Source: Guptibacillus hwajinpoensis (GTDB lineage Bacteria; Bacillota; Bacilli; Bacillales; Guptibacillaceae). From it: 64,000 bases of DNA. A program made the position numbers and the translations under genes. Positions 25,084 through 33,892 of this stretch are shown one piece after another. The notes under the pieces are model-generated. The model ran no database searches. It saw only the letters and a list, made by a program, of their open reading frames with translations, and had not been told where the DNA came from. The stretch is from the NCBI RefSeq assembly GCF_005144865.1, contig NZ_SWFM01000004.1:186001-250000 (forward strand), read 5' to 3'. Each line of letters begins with the position of its first letter. Position 1 is the stretch's first letter.

Positions 25084-26289
25084 TTATACAAGAGCCAGAT
25101 TAGATATGTCACTCTTCTCAATCGGCCCTTTGATTGGATATAGCTTTAGGAAAGGTTTTTGCTCGAGATAAGATTCAATATCGCTTCTTTTACCGCTAGC
25201 ATAGTATGCATCTTTTTCTGATAAAGGGAGAAGTTCAATCATTAACTCTTCTGGAATATCACCTAACAACAACCAATCATCAACTTCAGATTTATTTTCC
25301 TGTGATCGAGAATAAAAGACACCTTCCGAACTGTTTCGATAGAGACTAAGTAAATCCTCAATCATAGCGCTAGCTGTTGGATAGGCACCAGCACCAGGTC
25401 CGTTTAACGTAATACTTCCTGCTAGGTTACCAGATACCTGGAGTGCATTGTTTACACCCGTTATGTGGAAAAATGGATGGGAAGAAGTGACTGCGACTGG
25501 CTCCACTGAAATAACCGGTCCATCAACAGTTGAAGTGAGCGAAGCGATATGCTTGATTCGGAAGCCAAGCGCTTCCGCCTTCTTGATATCGGCAGACGTC
25601 ACTTCGTTAATTCCTTTTCTAATAATTCTCTCCCATTCAGGCTGCTCGCCATAGACAATATCAGAGAGAATGAGAATTTTATAAAAAGCATCCCATCCTT
25701 CAATGTCATTCGTAGGATCAGCTTCCGCATAGCCTTTTTCTTTAGCTTCATTAAGCGCTTGTTCAAATGAAATTCCTTCCCGTTGAAGTTCGCTAAGAAT
25801 GAAATTCGAGGTTCCGTTTAAGATTCCATTGATTTCTTGGATTTGATTGCTCTTCAATCCTTCTCTTAATGTGCTTAGTATCGGAATAGAAGCTGCCACC
25901 GCTGCTTCATACCTTAAGCCTACTTTGTGTTTGGTCGCAAGGCTCCTTAGCTCTTTCCCTTTATGTGCTAACAACTCTTTATTTGCCGTTACAACATGGC
26001 AACCTTTTTCGATAAATTTAGCTAAATACGTTCGAGCAGGTTCAACACCAATTATCGCTTCAAAGACGACATCAAGCTGAGGTAGACTCAGTAGATCCTC
26101 GACATTCGTAGTTAACATGATCTTGTTGTCTACTTCTCTTTCTAGATCTCCGTCTTTAATTAATATGGCATCTATTGAAACTTTCTTACCTAGCAGGCTT
26201 TCTAACTGCTCGCGCTGTTCTTCGATGCTCTCGTATATCCCTTTACCGACTGTGCCGAAACCAATCAGTGCTACATGAAGTGTTTCCAC
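25084..26289 (-). CDS. hom: Homoserine dehydrogenase, short form
   Basis: A 401-residue homoserine dehydrogenase reducing aspartate semialdehyde to homoserine. The NAD(P) motif VALIGFGTVGKGIYES is at residues 5-20, VVTANKELLA near 100, and the catalytic domain shows NGILNGTSNFILSEL and AEADPTNDIEGWDA. A conserved LNGPGAGAYPTASAMIEDLL block follows. After about residue 330 the tail does not look like the ACT domain that ends most Gram-positive enzymes of about 430 residues. GTG at 26289 has GGAGG seven bases upstream; ATG at 26304 overlaps the previous stop. It is the last gene of an S-box operon, so its homoserine is probably destined for methionine. Confidence 0.9.
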   Translation of the reverse strand: METLHVALIGFGTVGKGIYESIEEQREQLESLLGKKVSIDAILIKDGDLEREVDNKIMLTTNVEDLLSLPQLDVVFEAIIGVEPARTYLAKFIEKGCHVVTANKELLAHKGKELRSLATKHKVGLRYEAAVAASIPILSTLREGLKSNQIQEINGILNGTSNFILSELQREGISFEQALNEAKEKGYAEADPTNDIEGWDAFYKILILSDIVYGEQPEWERIIRKGINEVTSADIKKAEALGFRIKHIASLTSTVDGPVISVEPVAVTSSHPFFHITGVNNALQVSGNLAGSITLNGPGAGAYPTASAMIEDLLSLYRNSSEGVFYSRSQENKSEVDDWLLLGDIPEELMIELLPLSEKDAYYASGKRSDIESYLEQKPFLKLYPIKGPIEKSDISNLALV

Positions 26290-26303
26290 TGACTTCACCT
26301 CCA

Positions 26304-27956
26304 TTATTGAATTGATCTTTCTTTCAGTACTCTTCGTAAAATTTTACCGCTGATTTTTGTTTTCGGAAGCTCATCAAGTACTTCTATTTCTCTAGGTGCA
26401 GCATGTGCAGCGAGGTTCTTTCTTACGTGCAGCCGAATATCTTGGATAAGTTCATCCGTTTGTTCGTAACCCGTTCGTAACGTGATATAAGCTTTGACAA
26501 TTTCGCCCCTTAATTGATCCGGTTTACCCACAACGCCTGCCTCAGCTACTGCAGGATGGGTAATAAGCGCACTTTCGACTTCAAATGGTCCAATTCGCTC
26601 GCCAGAAGAATTAATCATATCGTCGTCACGACCTTGGAAGAAGATATATCCTTCCTCATCTTGATAAGCAAGATCTCCTGAGACATACCATCCTCCATAT
26701 GGAAAATAACTTTCGAATTTGTCGGGATTGTTCCAGACGGTTTTCATTAACCCTGGCCATGGTGCTTCAATTGCAAGCTGACCCGTCTGTCCTATCGGCA
26801 ATTTGTTTCCGGCTTCATCAAGTATCCCGACCTTTACACCTGGAAAGGGTCGCCCCATTGAACCAAGCTTAATGACTTCGCCTGGAAAGTTAACAATCAG
26901 ATGCCCTCCCGTTTCTGTCATCCACCACGTGTCGTGAATTCGCTTTCCCCATACTCTGGATGCCCATTGAATCACTTCTGGATTCAATGGCTCGCCTACA
27001 CTTAAAATGTGTCGTAACGAATTCAGGTTATAGTTTTGTACTCTATCTTCATTTGCCATTAACATCCGAAAAGCAGTAGGTGCACTATACCAAACTGTGA
27101 CATTCAATTGATCGATCAGGCTATACCATTGATCTGCATCAAATCGTCCTCCAGAAATAACAATCGTTGCACGGTTTAACCATGGAGCAAAAAGTCCATA
27201 CACACTCCCTGTCACCCAACCTGGATGAGAAGTACACCAGTATACGTCCGATTCCTTAAGATCAAGAACCCAATGTCCAGTCTGATAATGATGAACAATA
27301 GAGCGGTGAACGTGTAACACACCTTTAGGCTTACCTGTTGAACCGCTCGTATAATGAAGAATTAAACCATTTTCTGGATCAACCCATTCAACTGGAGTTT
27401 CATTCCCAACTTCTGTGTTCTCCACTTCCTTTGCTGTAAGAATAAGTCTAAGCGAAGGAATATCTTTCACTGGGACACGTTTCTTTAGCTCCTCATCTGT
27501 AAGTAAAACGGTTCCTCCACAGTCGTTAATACGGTCTTTCACTGCTTCTTCCATAAATGCTTCAAATAGTGGAGCGGCAATAGCACCGACTTTAATAACA
27601 GCAAGAATGGCGATGTAGCATTCAGGATTTTTGGGTAGAAAGATGAAAACTCTTTCTCCTTTTTCTACTCCATGCTTTTTTAATACAGCTGCATAATGAT
27701 CTGTTCTTGCTTTTACATCATTAAAAGTAAGTGATTGTTTCGTGTCTCCATTAACATAATGTAATGCTGTTTTATTTCCATAACCGTTTTCCACATGACG
27801 ATCAATGCATTCGTAAGCGGCATTCATTTTCCCAGTAGAACGATTGATATAACGGTTCTTTTTATTCTGCCACTCAAATGTAGAGTAGATTTCTTCATAG
27901 CTACCTAGATTTGTTTCAAAAGCTTGTGAAGGAATTTGGTTTGTCGGTATGGTCAT
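26304..27956 (-). CDS. AMP-forming acetyl-CoA synthetase (AcsA-like)
   Basis: A 550-residue member of the adenylate-forming family. The ATP loop YTSGSTGKPKGVLHVH is near residue 205, the acyl-pocket motif DTWWMTETGGH near 345, GDLAYQDEEGYIFFQGRDDDMI near 425 and the C-terminal PKTKISGKILRR with the catalytic lysine near 540. The double tryptophan in the pocket motif is the mark of enzymes for acetate or propionate. The N-terminus is shorter than in full-length Acs (about 650 residues) and resembles AcsA. It sits between a sulfonate-type transporter and hom in an S-box operon. Inference: it turns acetate released by O-acetylhomoserine sulfhydrylases back into acetyl-CoA. Confidence 0.85.
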   Translation of the reverse strand: MTIPTNQIPSQAFETNLGSYEEIYSTFEWQNKKNRYINRSTGKMNAAYECIDRHVENGYGNKTALHYVNGDTKQSLTFNDVKARTDHYAAVLKKHGVEKGERVFIFLPKNPECYIAILAVIKVGAIAAPLFEAFMEEAVKDRINDCGGTVLLTDEELKKRVPVKDIPSLRLILTAKEVENTEVGNETPVEWVDPENGLILHYTSGSTGKPKGVLHVHRSIVHHYQTGHWVLDLKESDVYWCTSHPGWVTGSVYGLFAPWLNRATIVISGGRFDADQWYSLIDQLNVTVWYSAPTAFRMLMANEDRVQNYNLNSLRHILSVGEPLNPEVIQWASRVWGKRIHDTWWMTETGGHLIVNFPGEVIKLGSMGRPFPGVKVGILDEAGNKLPIGQTGQLAIEAPWPGLMKTVWNNPDKFESYFPYGGWYVSGDLAYQDEEGYIFFQGRDDDMINSSGERIGPFEVESALITHPAVAEAGVVGKPDQLRGEIVKAYITLRTGYEQTDELIQDIRLHVRKNLAAHAAPREIEVLDELPKTKISGKILRRVLKERSIQ

Positions 27957-27973
27957 ATGCTGACTCCTCCTGG

Positions 27974-28708
27974 CTAGTTTACAGGTGTAGTTAATTCTAA
28001 CCTATTTAAAATATGTTCCTTATACGCGGCTAGCTTTGCGCTCCCGCGAGATCGAGGTCGTGGTTCATCAATAAATAGTTCTTCATCTATTGTTCCAGGC
28101 TGCCCTTTAAGGATAATGAGTCGGTCACATAAATAGAGCGCCTCTTCAATATCATGGGTTACAAGTAGAATCGTAGTTTCGTATGCTTCCCAGATTTCTA
28201 ATACTAAATCCTGTAACTTCATTTTCGTAAAAGCATCAAGTGCACTAAATGGTTCATCGAGTAACAAGTACTCAGGAGAGGTTACAAGAGCACGTGCAAT
28301 CGCAACGCGCTGTGCCATGCCACCTGAAAGTTGCTTAGGAAAGTCTCTTTCGTTTCCTTTAAGTCCTACAAGATCCAGGTACCTACCTGCCTTCTCTTGC
28401 TTCTCTTCTTTTCGATCATTCAAGCCAAATGAGACATTATCTATGACCGATAACCACGGCATCAGTCTTGGCTGTTGAAAAATAAACCCAAGTCGTTCAT
28501 CGACATGTTTGCAAACATGACCATCGAGGAGTACATCTCCACTATAGGACGTATCTAACCCTGATACCGCTCGTAACAGGGTGCTTTTTCCACATCCGCT
28601 TGTTCCTAGAATGCCGATAATTTCTCCACGCTCTGTACTAAATGAGATATTTTCAATCGCTTTTCTATTCTCAAATTCTTTACTTACGTTCCGAACTTGT
28701 AGACTCAT
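27974..28708 (-). CDS. Sulfonate/taurine-type ABC importer ATP-binding protein (SsuB-like)
   Basis: A 244-residue ATPase. Walker A ILGTSGCGKSTLLRAVSGLD is near residue 33, the Q-loop FIFQQPRLMPWLSV near 75, the signature LSGGMAQRVAIARAL near 127, Walker B YLLLDEPFSALDAFT near 148 and the switch VTHDIEEAL near 183. The PWLSV and PRPR segments place it in the NitT/TauT (SsuB/TauB/NrtD) group. With the permease and lipoprotein upstream it makes a complete importer; S-box control points to a sulfur compound. Confidence 0.88.
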   Translation of the reverse strand: MSLQVRNVSKEFENRKAIENISFSTERGEIIGILGTSGCGKSTLLRAVSGLDTSYSGDVLLDGHVCKHVDERLGFIFQQPRLMPWLSVIDNVSFGLNDRKEEKQEKAGRYLDLVGLKGNERDFPKQLSGGMAQRVAIARALVTSPEYLLLDEPFSALDAFTKMKLQDLVLEIWEAYETTILLVTHDIEEALYLCDRLIILKGQPGTIDEELFIDEPRPRSRGSAKLAAYKEHILNRLELTTPVN

Positions 28709-28720
28709 CTTAAATCCTCC

Positions 28721-29554
28721 TCACCGTTGTTCCATCCGATCCTGCCAATGGAGTGACTTACTTTCAACCTTCTTCAATACAGCATCAGTCAGCTTACCAA
28801 GGACCGCAAACAGGACAATGCTTGCAATAATAAGTTCAGGAGAGTAGGTGTTCTGTCCAAGAACAAGCAAGTAACCAAGTCCCTGGCTCGCTCCCATTAA
28901 TTCAGCAGCTACAACAAACATCCAACCAAGTCCAAGCCCACTTCTGAGTCCTACTAGAAATGAAGGTAGTGATGCAGGAAGAATAATTCTTTTTACGAGT
29001 TGAAAACTGCTTAGTCCATACATTTTTCCTACTTCAATTAATTGACGATCGACACTCAATATCCCGCTCACAACATTTAAATAAACTGGGAAGAAAACAC
29101 CAACTGCAATTAACGTAACTTTTGATGCCTCAGCAATGCCCATCCATAAGATAAAGAGGGGGACCCAGGCAAGGGATGGGATGGAGCGAAACGCTTGAAT
29201 AATAGGATCAAAAAACTGCTCCGCTTTTCGATAAAAACCTACAACTGATCCTAGCAGTAACGCTGCACCAGATCCTAACAAGAACCCAAGAAAAATACGA
29301 TAGAGTGTAATGCCGATATGCCCCCAGAGTGACCCGTCAGCACCTAACTCGATTATCGTATTTACGATTACTGTTGGAGCTGGCAATAAATAAGTTGGGA
29401 GAACGTCTAATCGGCTTAGCCCTTCCCAGATAAAGAGCAATAGAATTGGAAGGATACTGCCGATAATGGCAGGATGTACTGTTAGTTTCTTTTTGTTAGG
29501 CGCCCTCACTAGACGCCTAAGCGGTAATGCTTCCGAATGTCCTTGTCTCGCCAT
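28721..29554 (-). CDS. Sulfonate/taurine-type ABC importer permease (SsuC-like)
   Basis: A 277-residue permease with about six membrane segments starting near residue 30. The docking loop EVGKMYGLSSFQLVKRIILPASLPSF (in pieces: EVGKMYGLSS, ILPASLPSFLVGLRSGLGLG) is the NitT/TauT family hallmark, as is AFRSIPSLAWVPLFILWMGI. ATG at 29554 has AAAGGAG eight bases upstream and is preferred to GTG at 29560. It follows the binding lipoprotein by 15 bases and precedes the ATPase by 12, so the three are one unit. Confidence 0.88.
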   Translation of the reverse strand: MARQGHSEALPLRRLVRAPNKKKLTVHPAIIGSILPILLLFIWEGLSRLDVLPTYLLPAPTVIVNTIIELGADGSLWGHIGITLYRIFLGFLLGSGAALLLGSVVGFYRKAEQFFDPIIQAFRSIPSLAWVPLFILWMGIAEASKVTLIAVGVFFPVYLNVVSGILSVDRQLIEVGKMYGLSSFQLVKRIILPASLPSFLVGLRSGLGLGWMFVVAAELMGASQGLGYLLVLGQNTYSPELIIASIVLFAVLGKLTDAVLKKVESKSLHWQDRMEQR

Positions 29555-29569
29555 TTCCACAGCTCCTTT

Positions 29570-30571
29570 CTATTTCTCAATAACTTCTTCTGCAAAGGTT
29601 GGATCAATTAACTCATTCGTTAATTCTTTTACATCTGCTTTAGCATCAATAATCTCGCTTTCTTGAAGAACGTTACCTGCTGCTATAATCGCCTCTTTCT
29701 GCTCTTCTCCTGGTATTGGGTTTGAGAAATCATTTCGTTCTAATTGCTTCTTCGCTACATCAAGCTGAATATCAGCTTCTTCTGCTAGCAGCTCTGCCGC
29801 TTCTTCTGGGTGGTCAAGAATCCACTGTCTAGCTTTCTCGTAGACTTTAATGACACGTTTCACATGTTTAGGGTATTTTTCAGCAAACTCGGTTCGCGTA
29901 TTCAAGAACCCATATGTGTTCAAATCAGCATTCCGATAGAAGAGCTTCGCCTCTGTCTCAAGTTCCACTCTTGCCATATGTGGATCAAGTCCAGCCCATG
30001 CGTCAACTTGATCGGTGCTTAATGCTGATGCACCATCTCCGTGCTGGAGGTTTACAAGTTCAATATCATCTTGAGATAATCCCACTTCATTTAAAGAACG
30101 TAGCAAGAAAATATATGGATCCGTCCCAAGTGTTGCGGCTACTTTTTTACCTTTTAAATCTTCTACACTACTAATTTCGGAATCTTTATTTGTGACGAGT
30201 GCTGTCCACTCTGGTTTTGAATAAATATACACGTTCTTTATTGGTGCCCCTTTTGCTTTTGCCATTAAAGCAGCAGCACCTGCAGTAGAGCCAAAGTCAA
30301 CACTGTTACTCGTTAGAAATTCTAATGCCTTGTTGCTTCCCTGACTCAATACATAATCGATTTTAATATTGTCTTCATTAAATTCTTCTTCAAGAAAACC
30401 AAACTTTTTTACAACTAGACTCGTTGGTGAGTAGTAAGCATAATCAACTCGAATCTCTTCTGGTCCAGAAGAGTTGGCTTCTGACGATGAACAACCAGCA
30501 CTGAATAGAAGCACAAAAGCTAGCACGAGTACACTTAAACTCCTATAATCAATTCTTGGAAAATTTCTCAT
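29570..30571 (-). CDS. Sulfonate-type ABC importer substrate-binding lipoprotein (SsuA-like)
   Basis: A 333-residue lipoprotein. The signal peptide ends at the lipobox SAGC (cysteine 27). The mature part has SsuA/NMT1-like blocks: YYSPTSLVVKKFGFLEEEF, NSVDFGSTAGAAALMAKAKG, VEDLKGKKVAATLGTDPYIF and DQVDAWAGLDPHMARVELE. Alkanesulfonates, taurine or aromatic sulfonates are typical ligands; nitrate or riboflavin precursors occur in related proteins. No desulfonating monooxygenase (SsuD, TauD) is in the window, so the ligand may be used by enzymes encoded elsewhere. Confidence 0.85.
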   Translation of the reverse strand: MRNFPRIDYRSLSVLVLAFVLLFSAGCSSSEANSSGPEEIRVDYAYYSPTSLVVKKFGFLEEEFNEDNIKIDYVLSQGSNKALEFLTSNSVDFGSTAGAAALMAKAKGAPIKNVYIYSKPEWTALVTNKDSEISSVEDLKGKKVAATLGTDPYIFLLRSLNEVGLSQDDIELVNLQHGDGASALSTDQVDAWAGLDPHMARVELETEAKLFYRNADLNTYGFLNTRTEFAEKYPKHVKRVIKVYEKARQWILDHPEEAAELLAEEADIQLDVAKKQLERNDFSNPIPGEEQKEAIIAAGNVLQESEIIDAKADVKELTNELIDPTFAEEVIEK

Positions 30572-30592
30572 AATGGTTTCTCCCTCTCTTAG

Positions 30593-32371
30593 TTAGATCT
30601 CACATGCATAGGTTGATATCGTTCCTCTGAGCCTCTGGGCTTCTTTGTATGTGCAACGATTATGAACAACCTGTAAACCAGCATCTGCTGCTATTTGTGC
30701 CGCTTTTTCTGAAACGACACCTTCCTGAAGCCAGAACAAGCGCGGCTTAACCTCTGCTGCTTCTTTCGCTACTTCTATAGCTGCTTCAGGGCTTCTAAAG
30801 ACTTGAACAACATCTATTTGGTGAGGGATACTTCGTAGATCCGGATACGCTTTTTCTCCGAGAATCGTATCAGCCTTTGGATTGACTGGAATGATTTTGT
30901 AGCCGAGTCTCTGCATCTTGCGTGCAAGACGATGGCTCGGGCGCGCTTCATTTCCACTTAGACCAACAACAGCAAGTGTTTTTTGTCTTTGACTTTCTTT
31001 CCCATCGATTACTTCTTTCAAGTAAGGACTTTGCAATGCCCACCGAATCTCACCTTCATCATTAATCACAATTCGACTCCCATTTTCTAACCCTGTTGCT
31101 TTGCGAAGTGATTGGTCCAGGTCAAAAATCAAATCATCGGCCCCTTCTACTCCAACAGATAGACGTATAAGTTCTTCTTTCACCCCGGCTCGTTCCAGTT
31201 GTTCCTCATTCAGCTGTTGATGTGTTGTACTTGCAGGATGAATAATTAAACTCTTAGCATCTCCTACGTTCGCAAGATGGGACCAGAGAGATACGTTATC
31301 TATTAGGTCTCTACCTGCAGTCTTTCCACCTTTAATTCCAAAGTTCACAACCGCACCAAATCCATTTGATAGGATCTCTAGAGCATCTTGATGGGATGGA
31401 TGAGAAGTTAAGCCAGGATAGCTTACCCAGTCGACCGAAGGGTGGTTCTGTAAGAACTCTGCAAGTTTCATCGCATTTTGATTATGCTTCTCTGCTCGCA
31501 GATGAAGGGTTTCAAGTCCCTGTAAAAGTAGAAATGCATTAAATGGACTAAGACATGATCCGAAATCACGAAGCAGTTGAACACGAAGCTTTGTGCTGAA
31601 CGCTAGTGTTGCAAAATCAATTGCATAGCGAATGCCGTTGTAACTTTCATCCGGTTCAATGAAGGCTGGATACTTTGAAGAGTTCCAATTAAAACGCCCA
31701 CCATCAACTACTACGCCACCAATCGATGTTCCGTGTCCTCCAATCCACTTTGTAGCGGAGTGAACAACAATATCTGCCCCAAGAGTTAGTGGTTTACATG
31801 CATATGGCGTAGCAAACGTATTGTCAACGATCAGTGGCACTCCTGCTTCATGTGCAATGTCTGAAACTTTTTCTACATGAAGAACCGACAAGCTAGGATT
31901 ACCAATTATTTCTGCAAATACCGCTTTTGTTTTGTCCGTAATCGCTTCTCTGAAATTTTCTGGATCTGTAGGATCAACGAAGGTAACGTTTATCCCGTAT
32001 CTCGGAAGCGTAACGGCAAATAAATTATAAGTACCACCATATAAGTTTGAAGCGGCCACAATTTCGTCGCCTGCGCTCGCTATATTCATAATAGAAAGTG
32101 CTATTGCTGCTTGCCCTGAAGACGTTGCGACAGCTGCAACACCTTCTTCAAGAAGGGCCATTCGCTTTTCAAAAACATCCACAGTCGGGTTTCCTATTCT
32201 TGAATAGATGTTTCCTGGTTCATCGAGTGAAAAAAGCCTCTCTGCATGCTCACTATCATGAAAAACATAAGAACTCGTTTGATAGATCGGTACTGCTCTA
32301 GAACCCGTTGTAGGATCTGGTGACTGGCCACCATGTAAGGAAAGTGTGTCGAATTGATATGATTGTGTCAT
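30593..32371 (-). CDS. O-acetylhomoserine sulfhydrylase fused to a CoA-binding domain
   Basis: A 592-residue two-domain protein. Residues 1 to about 430 are a Cys/Met-metabolism PLP enzyme: [20 protein letters not shown] at the start, [34 protein letters not shown] and the PLP lysine in [13 protein letters not shown] (near 205). Residues from about 455 form a YccU-type CoA_binding_2 domain: [57 protein letters not shown] and VVHNRC. OAH sulfhydrylases normally stop near 430. ATG at 32371 follows GGAGGAA by six bases. First gene after the second S-box. What the extra domain binds and does is unknown. Confidence 0.9.
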   Translation of the reverse strand: MTQSYQFDTLSLHGGQSPDPTTGSRAVPIYQTSSYVFHDSEHAERLFSLDEPGNIYSRIGNPTVDVFEKRMALLEEGVAAVATSSGQAAIALSIMNIASAGDEIVAASNLYGGTYNLFAVTLPRYGINVTFVDPTDPENFREAITDKTKAVFAEIIGNPSLSVLHVEKVSDIAHEAGVPLIVDNTFATPYACKPLTLGADIVVHSATKWIGGHGTSIGGVVVDGGRFNWNSSKYPAFIEPDESYNGIRYAIDFATLAFSTKLRVQLLRDFGSCLSPFNAFLLLQGLETLHLRAEKHNQNAMKLAEFLQNHPSVDWVSYPGLTSHPSHQDALEILSNGFGAVVNFGIKGGKTAGRDLIDNVSLWSHLANVGDAKSLIIHPASTTHQQLNEEQLERAGVKEELIRLSVGVEGADDLIFDLDQSLRKATGLENGSRIVINDEGEIRWALQSPYLKEVIDGKESQRQKTLAVVGLSGNEARPSHRLARKMQRLGYKIIPVNPKADTILGEKAYPDLRSIPHQIDVVQVFRSPEAAIEVAKEAAEVKPRLFWLQEGVVSEKAAQIAADAGLQVVHNRCTYKEAQRLRGTISTYACEI

Positions 32372-32402
32372 GATTATTCCTCCATTTTTCAATTAAAAGA
32401 TC

Positions 32403-32435
32403 AAAAAATGCCCTCTTCAATAAGAAGAGGGCATT
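32403..32435 (-). terminator. S-box terminator of the second met operon
   Basis: Stem AATGCCCTCTTC / GAAGAGGGCATT followed by T6 on the minus strand, between the aptamer and the fused sulfhydrylase gene. Confidence 0.9.
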
Positions 32436-32442
32436 AGCCTCC

Positions 32443-32552
32443 CCTTATCTCTCAGAATAGTAGCTATTCTGCTGGAGTTAGCACCTTATTAAGCAATGCT
32501 TAATGGTTGCCGGGCTTCATCGGGCCAGTCCCTCTGCCTCTCTGGATAAGAG
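32443..32552 (-). promoter_or_regulatory. SAM-I (S-box) riboswitch of the sulfhydrylase-transporter-acs-hom operon
   Basis: Minus-strand S-box blocks in order: CTCTTATCCAGAGAGGCAGA, GGGACTGGCCCGATGAAGCC, CGGCAACC, AAGGTGCTAACTCCAGC and the closing GAGATAAGGGG that pairs with the beginning. It lies directly after metY, so the cluster has separate SAM sensors for its two halves. Confidence 0.96.
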
Positions 32553-32578
32553 TGATCTATTTAGTTTGTCTATATAAA

Positions 32579-33877
32579 TTAAACGTTCGCTTCGACTCTT
32601 GCCTTTGCAATAGCTTGATCAAGATCTTCAATAAGATCATCAATGTGTTCGATTCCAACGGAAAGTCGGATTAAATCATCTCGGACGCCTGAAGCTTTTA
32701 ATTCATCTGCACTTAACTGCTGGTGCGTTGTGCTTGCTGGGTGAATAATTAAGCTTTTAGCATCTCCTACATTCGCTACATGCGACCAGAGATCGACTGC
32801 ATTAATAATTTTTGCTCCTGTTTCTCGCCCACCTTTTATACCAAAGACAACGACAGCCCCCGCTCCTTTAGGGAGATATTTCTGCACGAGTTGATTGGAA
32901 GGATGGTTCTCCTCTTCAGGATAGCTCACCCACTCAACCGCATCATGATTCTTCAGATATGAAACTATTTTGCGAGTGTTAGCCACATGTTCCTTCATGC
33001 GAACGTGAAGTGTTTCAACGCCAAGAGCGATTTGAAATGCATTAAATGGACTTAATGAAGCTCCTGTATCCCGTAACAGTTGAACGCGCGCCTTCACAAT
33101 ATATGCCGCTTCAGGAAGTGCTTCAGCAAACACAATGCTATGATAGGAATGATCAGGCTCAATGAATCCTGGAAACTTAGAAGAATTCCAGTCAAATTTA
33201 CCTGCATCAACAATAAGTCCGCCCATTGTAGAACCATTTCCACCAAGCCACTTCGTTGCGGAATGGACCACAATGTCTGCTCCATGTTCGATTGGTCTAC
33301 ACAAGTAAGGAGTAGCAAATGTATTGTCTATAATTAACGGAATTCCTGCTTCATGAGCAATTTCTGCTACCTTCTCAATATCTAGTACGTGAAGCCCCGG
33401 ATTTCCAATTGTCTCTGCGAAAATCGCTTTTGTATTCGGTGTAATCGCACTTCTAAACGATTCCAGATTTTCCGGATCTACAAAGTTGGTTTTTATACCG
33501 TATTTAGGAAGCGTAGTTGCAAAGAGGTTATACGTTCCTCCATATAGCGTTGAGGCTGATACAATTTCATCACCACTATTCGCGATGTTTAGAACAGCAG
33601 CAGTGATGGCTGCCATACCACTCGCAAATCCAAGCGCTCCGATTCCGCCTTCAAGCTGAGCAATTCGTTCTTCAAGTGTACCGACAGTTGGGTTACCAAT
33701 ACGAGAATAAATGAACCCTTCTTCTTTTAATGCAAACAAGTCTGCGGCATGATCCGTATTATTAAATCGATAAGCATTAGATTGATAAATCGGCAATGCT
33801 CTTGCTCCTGTAGCGGGGTCTGCCTGTAATCCTCCATGAATTCCAATCGTTTCTAAATTGTAACGTTTCTCTGCCAT
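32579..33877 (-). CDS. metY: O-acetylhomoserine sulfhydrylase MetY
   Basis: A 432-residue PLP enzyme making homocysteine and acetate from O-acetylhomoserine and sulfide. The opening [54 protein letters not shown] and the PLP lysine in [18 protein letters not shown] (near 209) are typical. It is a clear paralogue of the fused enzyme at 30593-32371 but lacks the extra domain and differs throughout, so this is an old duplication. It follows metX by 15 bases; a stand-alone S-box and terminator then begin the next operon. Confidence 0.93.
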   Translation of the reverse strand: MAEKRYNLETIGIHGGLQADPATGARALPIYQSNAYRFNNTDHAADLFALKEEGFIYSRIGNPTVGTLEERIAQLEGGIGALGFASGMAAITAAVLNIANSGDEIVSASTLYGGTYNLFATTLPKYGIKTNFVDPENLESFRSAITPNTKAIFAETIGNPGLHVLDIEKVAEIAHEAGIPLIIDNTFATPYLCRPIEHGADIVVHSATKWLGGNGSTMGGLIVDAGKFDWNSSKFPGFIEPDHSYHSIVFAEALPEAAYIVKARVQLLRDTGASLSPFNAFQIALGVETLHVRMKEHVANTRKIVSYLKNHDAVEWVSYPEEENHPSNQLVQKYLPKGAGAVVVFGIKGGRETGAKIINAVDLWSHVANVGDAKSLIIHPASTTHQQLSADELKASGVRDDLIRLSVGIEHIDDLIEDLDQAIAKARVEANV

Positions 33878-33892
33878 TCTCCATTCACTCCT

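Noticed and set aside
30593..33877. Two metY copies as an assembly duplication
   Set aside because: The two proteins differ at many positions throughout and one has an extra domain, so they are true paralogues.
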